From assembly GCA_018666055.1 (NCBI GenBank), contig JABJAS010000114.1, forward strand, positions 1-6,466: 6,466 bases of DNA, in the 5' to 3' direction. Positions 1 through 6,025 of the stretch are shown here, piece after piece. Source of the stretch: Halieaceae bacterium (lineage in GTDB: Bacteria; Pseudomonadota; Gammaproteobacteria; Pseudomonadales; Halieaceae). Each line of letters starts with the position of its first letter. The stretch's first letter is position 1. The notes beneath the pieces were generated by a model. It did no database searches. It was given only the letters and a program-made list of their open reading frames with translations, and was not told the DNA's origin. Both the position numbers and the translations under genes were made by a program.

Positions 1-2
1 AT

Positions 3-155
3 AAAGCTAAAATGTATGGCGGATTTCACCGTGTTCTTCCGCCAAATCAGGGGTGGTTCGTACCAGTATGGTTGGTTACACATGTGGACCTCCACCGCAC
101 AGAGAAAGTTCAAGCGATGCTACGGTGCATAAAGCGCGCTCGTCAGAATGAATGA
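3..155 (+). CDS. LysR-type transcriptional regulator, C-terminal end (partial)
   Basis: An open frame enters from the left edge and ends at the TGA at 153-155, giving about 50 visible residues. They read like the last part of a LysR substrate-binding domain: a GGFHRVLP stretch, then a VPVWLVTHVDLHRTEKVQAM stretch, which matches the family pattern of a 'rvLP' strand followed by 'plwLvth.dlr...rvra' and a final helix. The helix-turn-helix and most of the effector domain lie outside the window, so neither the target nor the inducer can be told. The gene points toward the urease operon but is separated from it by about 700 bases, so control of urease by this protein is only a possibility. The fragment could also be a decayed copy. 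The assignment rests on recognition of a short C-terminal pattern. Confidence 0.5.
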   Translation, partial: KAKMYGGFHRVLPPNQGWFVPVWLVTHVDLHRTEKVQAMLRCIKRARQNE

Positions 156-341
156 TCTGGAGGGTGCCGTTAAACAAATAAGAACCCCCATCAGATTGCT
201 GGCTTAGCCTAAATCTATGCGCTCAATAGTTGACGCCACTCAGGGAGAGCAGCGGCACGGTTCAGCTTGAAATTAGTCCGTGAGTAGCGATGTACACCCC
301 ATAAAATACTAATCTCAAATGAACCTACAACGCTAATACTA

Positions 342-397
342 AAGGCCCAAGGTCCAAGGCGCGGGGCCCGTGATCCGGGGTCCCCGGTCCATGGTCC
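342..397. repeat. Heptanucleotide NNGGNCC array, block 1 (8 units)
   Basis: Eight 7-base units follow each other without a gap: AAGGCCC at 342, AAGGTCC at 349, AAGGCGC at 356, GGGGCCC at 363, GTGATCC at 370, GGGGTCC at 377, CCGGTCC at 384 and ATGGTCC at 391. Positions 3-4 and 6-7 of the unit are nearly fixed (GG and CC); positions 1-2 vary freely and position 5 is mostly T or C. The core GGNCC is its own reverse complement, so the array reads alike on both strands. The 7-base period is not a multiple of three, which argues against coding. Function unknown. Confidence 0.75.
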
Positions 398-438
398 TAC
401 TGCTCAACTGTAGCGATTAGGCACAGTAACCCCTGCCG

Positions 439-459
439 TTGATCCACGGACCGCGGCCC
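439..459. repeat. Heptanucleotide NNGGNCC array, block 2 (3 units)
   Basis: Three units in register: TTGATCC at 439, ACGGACC at 446 and GCGGCCC at 453. The block is offset from block 1 by a distance that is not a multiple of 7, so the blocks were either separated by insertions or deletions or arose independently. Weak traces of the period (ending ATCC at 470-473) may continue to the right. Confidence 0.55.
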
Positions 460-532
460 AAGCAAAACCATCCAACGCAAATTGAGCGCAGTACAGGGTA
501 AATGCATGATGTAGATGCCTGCTCTATTGTCT

Positions 533-603
533 GTGGCCCATGGCTCTTGGTACTTGGTTTCCGGTCCACGGGCCTGAGTGAGATGGTCCAGGAACCCCTG
601 GCC
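533..603. repeat. Heptanucleotide NNGGNCC array, block 3 (about 9 units)
   Basis: Six units in register run from 533 to 574: GTGGCCC, ATGGCTC, TTGGTAC, TTGGTTT, CCGGTCC and ACGGGCC. After an 8-base break, ATGGTCC at 583, AGGAACC at 590 and CCTGGCC at 597 continue one base out of register. The units are more diverged than in block 1 but keep the same GG and CC columns, which suggests old, decaying copies of the same array. Confidence 0.6.
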
Positions 604-746
604 AGGTTTCATGTAGCGGAATGAAAAGTGCTTTGTCATTAGACGACGCTACAAAGTCGCTTGTCTGATCTCAAGTAGTAGTGTCTGACAGTGCCATGCA
701 GCACTCTTTTCACAATGTTCATTTTTTAATCACTTGCGCCCATCTT

Positions 747-775
747 TTGCTCAATCCGGCAAAATTTCCATAAAT
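747..775 (+). promoter_or_regulatory. ureDp: Weak candidate promoter for the urease operon
   Basis: A TTGCTC element at 747-752 lies 16 bases before CATAAA at 769-774, the best sigma70-like pair I see close to ureD. Both hexamers match the consensus only partly (3 of 6 and 4 of 6). It would give a leader of roughly 75-80 bases before the ATG at 857. No sigma54 site of the TGGCAC-N5-TTGC form was seen here, so nitrogen control through sigma54 is not supported at this position. Confidence 0.2.
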
Positions 776-847
776 CCACGCAACACCCAATCCCTTTCTT
801 GTCGGGCGCAAAAATTCCTACCACCCCTCCCTAGACAGAAACGCGTT

Positions 848-851
848 GAGG
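848..851 (+). promoter_or_regulatory. Ribosome binding site that fixes the ureD start
   Basis: GAGG, within TTGAGGATC, lies 5 bases before the ATG at 857. The alternative upstream TTG at 734 in the same frame has no purine-rich sequence before it, so the downstream ATG is the better start. Confidence 0.6.
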
Positions 852-856
852 ATCGA

Positions 857-1690
857 ATGACAGCTCATCATTCCATAAAAAGCGATGTCGTCCTTCAGCG
901 TGCTCGCGGGATGCTGAATATCAGCGTTGTGCGCAGTTCGGATGACCGATCGCGCCTTAAAGACCTTCGCCAGCAAGGTTCCTACCGTGCGATTTTTCCG
1001 CGCCCTATTCTGGGCACCGTGGAAGCCGTGATTATCAACACAGCTGGCGGCATCACGGGCGGGGACGAATTCGCAACCGCAATTGCAGCCAACGATCACG
1101 CCAAAATCAGCGTCACAACTCAAGCCGCTGAGCGCATTTACCGAGCCCGCGAATTTACATTAGGTTCAATGCAAACACGACTTTGTGCTAAAGCAAACGC
1201 GCAGCTTTATTGGTTGCCTCAGGAAACGATCCTGTTTGAGGGCTCCCGACTTTGCAGGCGTTTAGAGGCAGAAGTCGCTGAAGACTCAAAGTTCTTGATG
1301 GTCGAGCCATTGATTTTTGGAAGGGAAGCCTCTGGGGAAACCCTTAAGTCGTGTTACCTTGACGACAGTGTTTGCATAACCACTGGCGGAAAGCCAATCT
1401 ACGTCGATCGTATAAAACTCAGCGGTGACGTCGCCTCGATCCTCAAACGGCCTGCGGTTGCGAATGGTGGGCGCGCAATGGCGAGCATTGTTCTTGTCGA
1501 CCCTACAGCCAAAGCGATGCTTGCAGGTGTTCAAGCTCTGCTCCCCTCCTCTGCGGGTGCCAGCCTTTTGGCCGACAATATACTTGTTGTCCGCTTGCTT
1601 TGTGCTGACAGTTTTGCACTGCGCAATGCACTGCTCCCGATCCTGAAACACCTAACCCACAATGCAGTTCCCAAAAACTGGAGGCTTTGA
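857..1690 (+). CDS. ureD: Urease accessory protein UreD
   Basis: UreD (UreH in some species) is the scaffold of the cytoplasmic urease activation complex: it binds the apoenzyme and, with UreF and UreG, supports delivery of nickel to the active site. The product from the ATG at 857 has 277 residues, close to the family's usual length. Family landmarks are visible: IINTAGGITGGD at residues 59-70, matching the 'liNpgGG..gGD' core; QAAERIYR at 89-96; WLPQETILFEGSRL at 119-132; FGREASGE at 154-161. The protein ends in NWRL. The frame stays open upstream to a TTG at 734, which would add 41 Pro-, Arg- and Gln-rich residues not typical of the family. Only 3 bases separate its stop from ureA, and the ureA ribosome binding site lies inside its last codons, so the two are co-transcribed. 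The identification is firm; the start is likely. Confidence 0.95.
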   Translation: MTAHHSIKSDVVLQRARGMLNISVVRSSDDRSRLKDLRQQGSYRAIFPRPILGTVEAVIINTAGGITGGDEFATAIAANDHAKISVTTQAAERIYRAREFTLGSMQTRLCAKANAQLYWLPQETILFEGSRLCRRLEAEVAEDSKFLMVEPLIFGREASGETLKSCYLDDSVCITTGGKPIYVDRIKLSGDVASILKRPAVANGGRAMASIVLVDPTAKAMLAGVQALLPSSAGASLLADNILVVRLLCADSFALRNALLPILKHLTHNAVPKNWRL

Positions 1691-1693
1691 ACG

Positions 1694-1996
1694 ATGCAAT
1701 TAACCCCACGCGAAAAAGACAAACTGCTGGTGGCTGTGGCCGCCGAAGTGGCACGCAAGCGACTCGCCCGTGGTGTGCAGCTGAATTACCCCGAAGCTAT
1801 CGCCCTTATTGCTGACGCCGTTGTTGAAGGGGCACGCGATGGACGTTCTGTTGCGGATATGATGGAGGCCGGAGCCCACGTCATCACCCGCGATCAATGC
1901 ATGGAAGGCATCCCTGAGATGATCCAGGACGTTCAAGTTGAGGCCACCTTTCCCGATGGGACCAAGCTGGTCACCGTTCACAACCCCATTCGATAG
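1694..1996 (+). CDS. ureA: Urease gamma subunit UreA
   Basis: UreA is the smallest structural subunit of urease (EC 3.5.1.5), which hydrolyses urea to ammonia and carbamate in the cytoplasm. In bacteria with three separate structural genes it packs with UreB and UreC as an (alpha-beta-gamma)3 trimer. The product has 100 residues, the standard length, and begins [12 protein letters not shown]. It carries [12 protein letters not shown] near residues 30-41 and the characteristic [20 protein letters not shown] stretch at 62-81, and it ends TVHNPIR. A strong GGAGG at 1680-1684 lies 9 bases before the ATG, inside the end of ureD. Not fused to ureB, unlike the arrangement in Helicobacter. No odd features. 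Confidence 0.98.
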   Translation: MQLTPREKDKLLVAVAAEVARKRLARGVQLNYPEAIALIADAVVEGARDGRSVADMMEAGAHVITRDQCMEGIPEMIQDVQVEATFPDGTKLVTVHNPIR

Positions 1997-2005
1997 GAGC
2001 CCGCA

Positions 2006-2311
2006 ATGATCCCCGGAGAAATTTTCCCCGCCGATGGCGACCTCATCCTAAACGCAGACCGCGAGGCCATTACCCTTATGGTCGCAAATACAGGCGACCG
2101 CCCTGTGCAGGTCGGCAGCCACTATCACTTTACTGAAAGCAATGCCGCATTAGATTTTGACCGCACGGCCGCCTATGGCCGCCGCCTTGATATCGCGCCG
2201 GGCACCGCCGTGCGGTTTGAACCGGGCCAGCGGCGCGAAGTCAATTTGATCGAGATGTCAGGCGCGCGCCGTGTCTTTGGTTTTAACAACAAAGTTATGG
2301 GAGACCTCTAA
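2006..2311 (+). CDS. ureB: Urease beta subunit UreB
   Basis: Second structural subunit of the urease trimer, located on the outside of the complex against UreC. The 101-residue product starts MIPGEIFP and carries the family blocks [11 protein letters not shown] (residues 37-47), [12 protein letters not shown] (63-74) and [11 protein letters not shown] at the C-terminus. The ribosome binding site AGGAG at 1995-1999 overlaps the ureA stop codon. Its own stop TAA shares its last A with the ureC start (TAATG), so translation of beta and alpha subunits is probably coupled, which would suit the 1:1 stoichiometry. Some related alphaproteobacteria have ureJ near this point; here ureB is followed directly by ureC. 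Confidence 0.98.
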   Translation: MIPGEIFPADGDLILNADREAITLMVANTGDRPVQVGSHYHFTESNAALDFDRTAAYGRRLDIAPGTAVRFEPGQRREVNLIEMSGARRVFGFNNKVMGDL

Positions 2312-4050
2312 TGGCCACGCCTATTAACCGCGCCGATTATGCAGCTATGTTTGGTCCAACTGTTGGTGACAAAATTCGCCTGGCCGACACTGATTTGATT
2401 ATCGAGGTCGAAAGCGACCTGACTGCTGAACGCACCAATGGTGATAACGGCATGACCTATGGTGAAGAGGTCAAATTTGGCGGTGGTAAAGTCATCCGTG
2501 ACGGCATGGGCCAGTCCCAAACGACCCGTGCGGCGGGTGCTGTGGACACCGTTATTACCAACGCGCTAATTATTGATCACTCAGGAATCTACAAAGCTGA
2601 TGTGGGTCTGCGCGATGGTCGCATCCACAAGATCGGCAAGGCTGGCAATCCCGATATGCAACCGGGCGTGGATATTATCGTAGGTCCTGGAACCGAAGTC
2701 ATTGCTGGAGAGGGCCGCATCCTGACGGCGGGTGGTTTTGACAGCCACATCCACTTTATCTGCCCGCAGCAGATCGAAGATGCGCTGCATTCTGGTCTGA
2801 CCACCATGCTGGGCGGGGGCACCGGCCCAGCGCATGGCACTTTGGCGACAACCTGCACACCAGGTCCATGGCACATTGGGCGCATGTTGCAGGCCGCGGA
2901 TGCCTTTCCCATGAACCTTGCCTTCGCAGGAAAAGGCAACGCCAGCCAGCCCGGTGCATTGGTTGAGATGGTCAAAAGTGGTGCCTCAGCGCTAAAACTG
3001 CATGAGGATTGGGGCACAACCCCTGCCGCAATTGATTGTTGTTTGTCTGTGGCCGATGACATGGATGTGCAGGTTATGATCCACACTGACACGCTTAATG
3101 AGTCAGGCTTTGTTGAAACAACTGTGGCAGCGATGAAGGGCCGTACCATTCACGCCTTCCACACTGAGGGTGCGGGCGGTGGACACGCCCCCGACATTAT
3201 AAAAATTTGTGGTGAAGAGCACGTGTTACCCTCCTCCACCAACCCGACGCGGCCCTATACTATGAACACCCTCGAAGAGCACCTAGATATGCTGATGGTA
3301 TGCCATCACCTCGACAAATCCATCCCAGAGGATGTGGCCTTTGCCGAAAGCCGCATTCGCCGTGAAACCATTGCAGCGGAAGATATCCTGCACGACATGG
3401 GGGCTTTTTCGATCATAGCCTCTGACAGCCAGGCGATGGGCCGTGTGGGCGAGGTATTGATCCGCACATGGCAAACCGCTGATAAGATGAAAAAGCAACG
3501 TGGCAGGCTGGCGGAAGAAACAGGCGACAACGATAATTACCGTGTGCGCCGCTATATTGCAAAATACACGATCAACCCCGCGATTGCTCACGGGATCAGC
3601 AATGAAATTGGCAGCATCACTGAGGGAAAACGGGCCGATCTGGTGGTGTGGAACCCTGCGTTTTTTGGCGTGAAACCAGAGATGGTTGTGATGGCAGGCA
3701 CAATCGTTTGTGCGCAGATGGGCGATCCAAACGCCTCAATTCCGACCCCGCAGCCAGTCTATTCGCGCCCAATGTTCGGAGCCTATGGCAATTCGGTCAA
3801 GCATTCAGCCGTCTGTTTCGTTTCCGCGGCTGCGCAAGCGGATGGGATTGGTGACAAGTTGGGTCTGTCAAAGCAAACCGTCGCTGTGGAAAACACCCGC
3901 AACATCGGCAAATCCCATTTGATCCACAACACTGCCACGCCCTATATGGAGGTCAATCCAGAGACCTATGAGGTGCGCGCCGATGGCGAGCTTCTCACCT
4001 GTGAACCCGCCACGGAACTTCCGATGGCACAAAGGTATTTCTTGTTCTGA
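2311..4050 (+). CDS. ureC: Urease alpha (catalytic) subunit UreC
   Basis: The catalytic subunit, a metal-dependent amidohydrolase with a di-nickel centre. The product has 579 residues. All active-site positions known from the Klebsiella enzyme are present at a constant +12 offset: nickel ligands H146 and H148 (in FDSHIHFI), the lysine to be carbamylated K229 (in ALKLHEDWG), H258, H284 and D372, the substrate-binding H231, and the flap residues C331 and H332. The C-terminus AQRYFLF is typical. The +12 offset arises before H146. By comparison from memory, most of it is a roughly 10-residue insertion between DLT and [12 protein letters not shown] (about residues 39-48, containing RTNGDNG). Other alphaproteobacterial enzymes have a variable, shorter addition at this point. 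A GGGAG at 2299-2303 sits 7 bases before the ATG. The stop overlaps the ureE start (TGATG). The enzyme looks fully functional. Confidence 0.99.
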   Translation: MATPINRADYAAMFGPTVGDKIRLADTDLIIEVESDLTAERTNGDNGMTYGEEVKFGGGKVIRDGMGQSQTTRAAGAVDTVITNALIIDHSGIYKADVGLRDGRIHKIGKAGNPDMQPGVDIIVGPGTEVIAGEGRILTAGGFDSHIHFICPQQIEDALHSGLTTMLGGGTGPAHGTLATTCTPGPWHIGRMLQAADAFPMNLAFAGKGNASQPGALVEMVKSGASALKLHEDWGTTPAAIDCCLSVADDMDVQVMIHTDTLNESGFVETTVAAMKGRTIHAFHTEGAGGGHAPDIIKICGEEHVLPSSTNPTRPYTMNTLEEHLDMLMVCHHLDKSIPEDVAFAESRIRRETIAAEDILHDMGAFSIIASDSQAMGRVGEVLIRTWQTADKMKKQRGRLAEETGDNDNYRVRRYIAKYTINPAIAHGISNEIGSITEGKRADLVVWNPAFFGVKPEMVVMAGTIVCAQMGDPNASIPTPQPVYSRPMFGAYGNSVKHSAVCFVSAAAQADGIGDKLGLSKQTVAVENTRNIGKSHLIHNTATPYMEVNPETYEVRADGELLTCEPATELPMAQRYFLF

Positions 4051-4547
4051 TGGCTGATTATATATCTCAAACGGTGCTAAAATCGGGCGCTTGGACGCAT
4101 GCCTGTGACAGCTGCTTGCTGTTTTATGAGGACAGATTCTTGCGCCGCAAGGTTCTTAAAACTGCCAAAGGCGCAAGTCTTTTGGTGGATCTGGCGCAGA
4201 CGACATCTTTGAATCATGGTGACGCTTTTGCATTGGCCGATGGTCAAGTTATTGAAGTTGTTGCAGCTCTTGAGCCATTGTTGGAAATCACTGGTGATCT
4301 GGTCCAACTCGCATGGCATATCGGCAATCGTCATACCCCCTGCCAGATCGAGAGTGATCGCCTTTTGATCCAAAATGATGCGGTCATCGGCCATATGCTT
4401 GAGCATCTGGGCGCAACAGTGAGGCAGATTGAAGCCCCCTTCACGCCGGAGGGGGGGGCATATGGCCACGGGCGCACCCATTCGCATGACCACGGCGCCA
4501 CGGCCTATGACTATGACCATGACCATGACCGCGACCATGACCACTGA
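4050..4547 (+). CDS. ureE: Urease accessory protein UreE, nickel metallochaperone
   Basis: UreE is a cytoplasmic dimer that binds nickel and passes it to UreG in the urease maturation complex. The 165-residue product has the expected order: an N-terminal beta domain (about residues 1-70), then the metal-binding domain with LAWHIGNRHTPCQIE at 87-101 (H95 matches the essential dimer-interface histidine of the family) and AVIGHMLEHLG at 111-121. The tail starts at EGGAYGHGR and holds eight histidines (140, 144, 146, 148, 157, 159, 163, 165) in a mostly Asp-His pattern, as in the nickel-storing tail of the Klebsiella protein, though shorter. Translation probably depends on coupling with ureC through TGATG, since no good ribosome binding site precedes it. 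The tail is encoded by a GACCAT array that overlaps ureF, and a run of eight G lies just before it. Confidence 0.97.
   Translation: MADYISQTVLKSGAWTHACDSCLLFYEDRFLRRKVLKTAKGASLLVDLAQTTSLNHGDAFALADGQVIEVVAALEPLLEITGDLVQLAWHIGNRHTPCQIESDRLLIQNDAVIGHMLEHLGATVRQIEAPFTPEGGAYGHGRTHSHDHGATAYDYDHDHDRDHDH
4451..4458 (+). repeat. G8 homopolymer run within ureE
   Basis: Eight consecutive G residues encode Gly135-Gly136 and the first base of Ala137 of UreE. With the preceding GGA the run also resembles a very strong ribosome binding site for the in-frame ATG at 4462 of the ureF frame. Removing one G would shift ureE into the ureF frame with no stop codon between them. Confidence 0.85.
4509..4544 (+). 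repeat. GACCAT hexamer array at the ureE/ureF overlap
   Basis: Six hexamers close to GACCAT run from 4509 to the base before the ureE stop: GACTAT, GACCAT twice, GACCGC, GACCAT and GACCAC. In the ureE frame they read Asp-Tyr/His/Arg and form the metal-binding tail. In the ureF frame they read Met-Thr and supply ATG codons at 4507 (straddling the left edge), 4513, 4519, 4525 and 4537. Whole-unit gain or loss would keep both frames. Confidence 0.8.
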
Positions 4548-5175
4548 CGTATTGACCCTATCACAGCTCTTGTCGCCCAGCTTTCCTGTGGGGGCTTTCG
4601 CCTATTCGCATGGGCTTGAGACAGCGATCAGTGAGGGACGGATCCTGTCCGCTCCGACATTGCAGTCATGGCTGATGGACCTATTGGAGCACGGTGGCGC
4701 GCGTTCGGATGCTGTATTGTTGAATGCAGCCTTTGGCGCAGCTGACGACCTGGTTCAGCCCCTGGATGCACATGCACGCGCATTTGCCGCATCCGCAGAA
4801 CGCTTGCGGGAGACGGATCTGCAAGGCGCGGCCTTTTGTGAAACTGTTGAGACGGTTTGGGGCATCGCACTCGGCCGGCTGTGCTATCCGGTGGCGGTTG
4901 GTCGCGCGGCTGCGATCCTCGCGCTTGATCCTGAACTGACCTCGGCAATGTATCTGCAGTCTTTCATCGCGAACCTTACAGCTGCCGCAATGCGCTTGGT
5001 TCCCTTAGGGCAATTGGAGGGGCAGAAAACACAAATCGCCCTGAAGCAGCATTGCGCTGCAATTGCCAAACAGCTGCAAGGCGCAACATTAGACGACCTC
5101 CACAACAGCGCTTGGATGTCCGATATCACATCTATGCGCCACGAAACCCAATATTCACGCATCTTTCGCACATAA
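4537..5175 (+). CDS. ureF: Urease accessory protein UreF
   Basis: UreF is the all-helical partner of UreD in the urease activation complex and modulates the UreG GTPase so that nickel is delivered correctly. From the ATG at 4537 the product has 212 residues, within the usual range. Landmarks are [17 protein letters not shown] at residues 12-28, [11 protein letters not shown] at 153-163 (the family more often has PLGQT.GQ, so the Leu is a mild oddity) and the C-terminal [14 protein letters not shown] at 199-212. The start is uncertain. ATG 4537 is chosen because [12 protein letters not shown] begins right at the conserved core and gives an 11-base overlap with ureE. In-frame ATGs at 4507, 4513, 4519 and 4525 are embedded in the hexamer array, and ATG 4462, behind a GGAGG-like run, would add 25 low-complexity residues. 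The function is firm; the N-terminus is not. Confidence 0.95.
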   Translation: MTTDVLTLSQLLSPSFPVGAFAYSHGLETAISEGRILSAPTLQSWLMDLLEHGGARSDAVLLNAAFGAADDLVQPLDAHARAFAASAERLRETDLQGAAFCETVETVWGIALGRLCYPVAVGRAAAILALDPELTSAMYLQSFIANLTAAAMRLVPLGQLEGQKTQIALKQHCAAIAKQLQGATLDDLHNSAWMSDITSMRHETQYSRIFRT

Positions 5176-5180
5176 GGAGA
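5174..5180 (+). promoter_or_regulatory. Ribosome binding site that fixes the ureG start
   Basis: AAGGAGA overlaps the ureF stop codon and sits 6 bases before the ATG at 5187. This makes 5187 the start in preference to in-frame codons further upstream inside ureF. Confidence 0.8.
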
Positions 5181-5186
5181 CAGCCC

Positions 5187-5813
5187 ATGGCGTCGAAAAA
5201 CGGTCCTCTTCGCATCGGTATTGGTGGCCCTGTTGGAGCGGGAAAGACAACTTTGACCGCCGCACTGGCCAAGATCCTTCATCCGCAGTTATCTATCGGC
5301 GTCATCACAAATGATATCTACACCCAAGAAGACGCTGAAGCTTTGATGCGGATGCAAATTCTGCCGCAAGATCGTGTGATTGGTGTGGAAACAGGGGGGT
5401 GTCCACATACGGCTATCCGCGAGGATGCCTCGATCAATCTGGCTGCTGTTGCGGAAATGCGCGGGCGTCACCGGGATGTTGAGATCGTGCTCATCGAGAG
5501 CGGTGGGGACAACCTATCTGCCACGTTCAGCCCTGAATTGGCAGATGTGACTGTTTATGTGATTGACGTTGCCGCAGGCGAGGAAATCCCGCGAAAGGGT
5601 GGACCGGCGATCACCAAATCAGATGTCTTGGTCATCAATAAAACGGATCTCGCGCCGCATGTTGGCGCCTCACTTGACGTGATGGATCGTGACGCCAAGC
5701 GGATGCGTGGCGATAAGCCCTTTTGCTTCACCAGCCTGCGCAATGGCATTGGCGCTGAGGAGGTGATCAGCCTTTTGGCGAGTATTGGTGGATTTGAAGA
5801 CCCGGCGTCCTAG
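5187..5813 (+). CDS. ureG: Urease accessory protein UreG, GTPase
   Basis: UreG is the SIMIBI-class GTPase whose GTP hydrolysis drives nickel insertion into urease; it receives nickel from UreE and works with UreD and UreF in the cytoplasm. The 208-residue product has the full set of motifs: P-loop GPVGAGKTT at residues 14-22, the [15 protein letters not shown] block with the nickel-binding Cys72-Pro73-His74, the ESGGDN switch at 104-109, and the guanine-specificity motif NKTD at 151-154. There is no histidine-rich N-terminal extension of the kind seen in some UreG proteins, which is consistent with UreE carrying the metal-storing tail here. The gap to ureF is 11 bases. It is the last gene of the operon and is followed by a hairpin. 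The upstream in-frame continuation to 5052 lies within ureF and is not coding for UreG. Confidence 0.98.
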   Translation: MASKNGPLRIGIGGPVGAGKTTLTAALAKILHPQLSIGVITNDIYTQEDAEALMRMQILPQDRVIGVETGGCPHTAIREDASINLAAVAEMRGRHRDVEIVLIESGGDNLSATFSPELADVTVYVIDVAAGEEIPRKGGPAITKSDVLVINKTDLAPHVGASLDVMDRDAKRMRGDKPFCFTSLRNGIGAEEVISLLASIGGFEDPAS

Positions 5814-5838
5814 TCACAGCGCAAACTTCGAAAATGAA

Positions 5839-5876
5839 AAGGGGCTGGCCCATGTGGATCTGGCCCCTTAAATTTT
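5839..5876. terminator. Probable bidirectional terminator after ureG
   Basis: AAGGGGC at 5839-5845 pairs with GCCCCTT at 5863-5869, and the stem can be extended inward by weaker TG, GT and GC pairs. On the + strand it is followed by AAATTTT (5870-5876), a modest U-tract. Read on the minus strand, the stem is followed by TTTTCATTTTC, so it could also stop transcription of the gene remnant arriving from the right. This fits its place between convergent coding sequences. Confidence 0.6.
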
Positions 5877-5890
5877 GAAACGCATGACCG

Positions 5891-5986
5891 CTACTGCATG
5901 ATCATGCCACCATCAATCATGATTAATTGACCGGTCATATGATCTGAATCTGCGCTGGCCAAGAAGCTGGCTGTACCCACGACGTC
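5891..5986 (-). pseudogene. Short-chain dehydrogenase/reductase, 3' remnant cut by an IS
   Basis: On the minus strand the last 31 codons of an SDR-family oxidoreductase end at the TAG at 5893-5891. The visible sequence runs from DVVGTASFLAS through DSDHMTGQ to LIMIDGGMIMQ. It matches the family's C-terminal block ('eDva.a..fLaSd.as.itGq.l.vDGG'), which lies after the catalytic Tyr-Lys and near the substrate pocket. The Rossmann fold and catalytic residues are missing. The similarity stops at 5986, exactly where the inferred IS end begins (TGAGCTACTCC), so the gene was probably split by the insertion. The remainder, if it survives, would lie beyond the far end of the IS, outside the window. 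The substrate cannot be told. Confidence 0.75.
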
Positions 5987-6004
5987 TGAGCTACTCCCCA
6001 ATCC
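5987..6004. repeat. Inferred terminal inverted repeat of the IS
   Basis: The + strand sequence TGAGCTACTCCCCAATCC starts with TG and sits at the exact point where the SDR coding similarity breaks. Such G/C-rich ends beginning TGA are common in IS3-family elements. The partner repeat is not in the window, so its length and match cannot be tested. Confidence 0.5.
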
Positions 6005-6025
6005 TTGGACAGTTTTCGGTGTAAA

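Larger units (their letters stand above)
156..733. other. Long gene-free region upstream of ureD
   Basis: No reading frame here has a plausible start, a ribosome binding site or a recognisable product. The only clear structure is three blocks of a degenerate 7-base unit (see the repeat entries). A small inverted repeat AGTGC/GCACT with a 6-base loop lies at 690-705 and is followed by CTTTT; it is too short to be called a terminator or operator with any confidence. The region must hold the promoter of the urease operon unless that lies between 734 and 856. Confidence 0.6.

Noticed and set aside
1..132. 44-codon open frame in frame 1 at the left edge
   Set aside because: It competes with frame 3, which gives the LysR-like C-terminus. 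The frame 1 peptide resembles nothing I recognise.
210..380. Minus-strand open stretch ending LPEWRQLLSA at a TAG near 220
   Set aside because: No start codon with a ribosome binding site, no family recognised, and its upstream part enters the heptamer array.
397..639. 80-codon open frame on the minus strand
   Set aside because: It runs through the 7-base repeats, whose period does not fit codons; it has no recognisable motif, and its residues look random.
690..710. Small hairpin AGTGC/GCACT followed by CTTTT
   Set aside because: A 5-base stem with a 6-base loop is too weak to call a terminator or operator.
734..856. N-terminal extension of UreD from a TTG codon
   Set aside because: No ribosome binding site precedes the TTG, the 41 added residues are low-complexity and not family-like, and a good GAGG-ATG start exists at 857.
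156..856. Sigma54 promoter for nitrogen control of urease
   Set aside because: I found no TGGCAC-N5-TTGC pattern in the correct orientation.
2589..3149. 186-codon open frame on the minus strand inside ureC
   Set aside because: It is a shadow of the strongly conserved ureC frame and contains no motif of its own.
5052..5186. Upstream extension of UreG
   Set aside because: It lies inside ureF in another frame; the AAGGAGA site and the P-loop position match a start at 5187.
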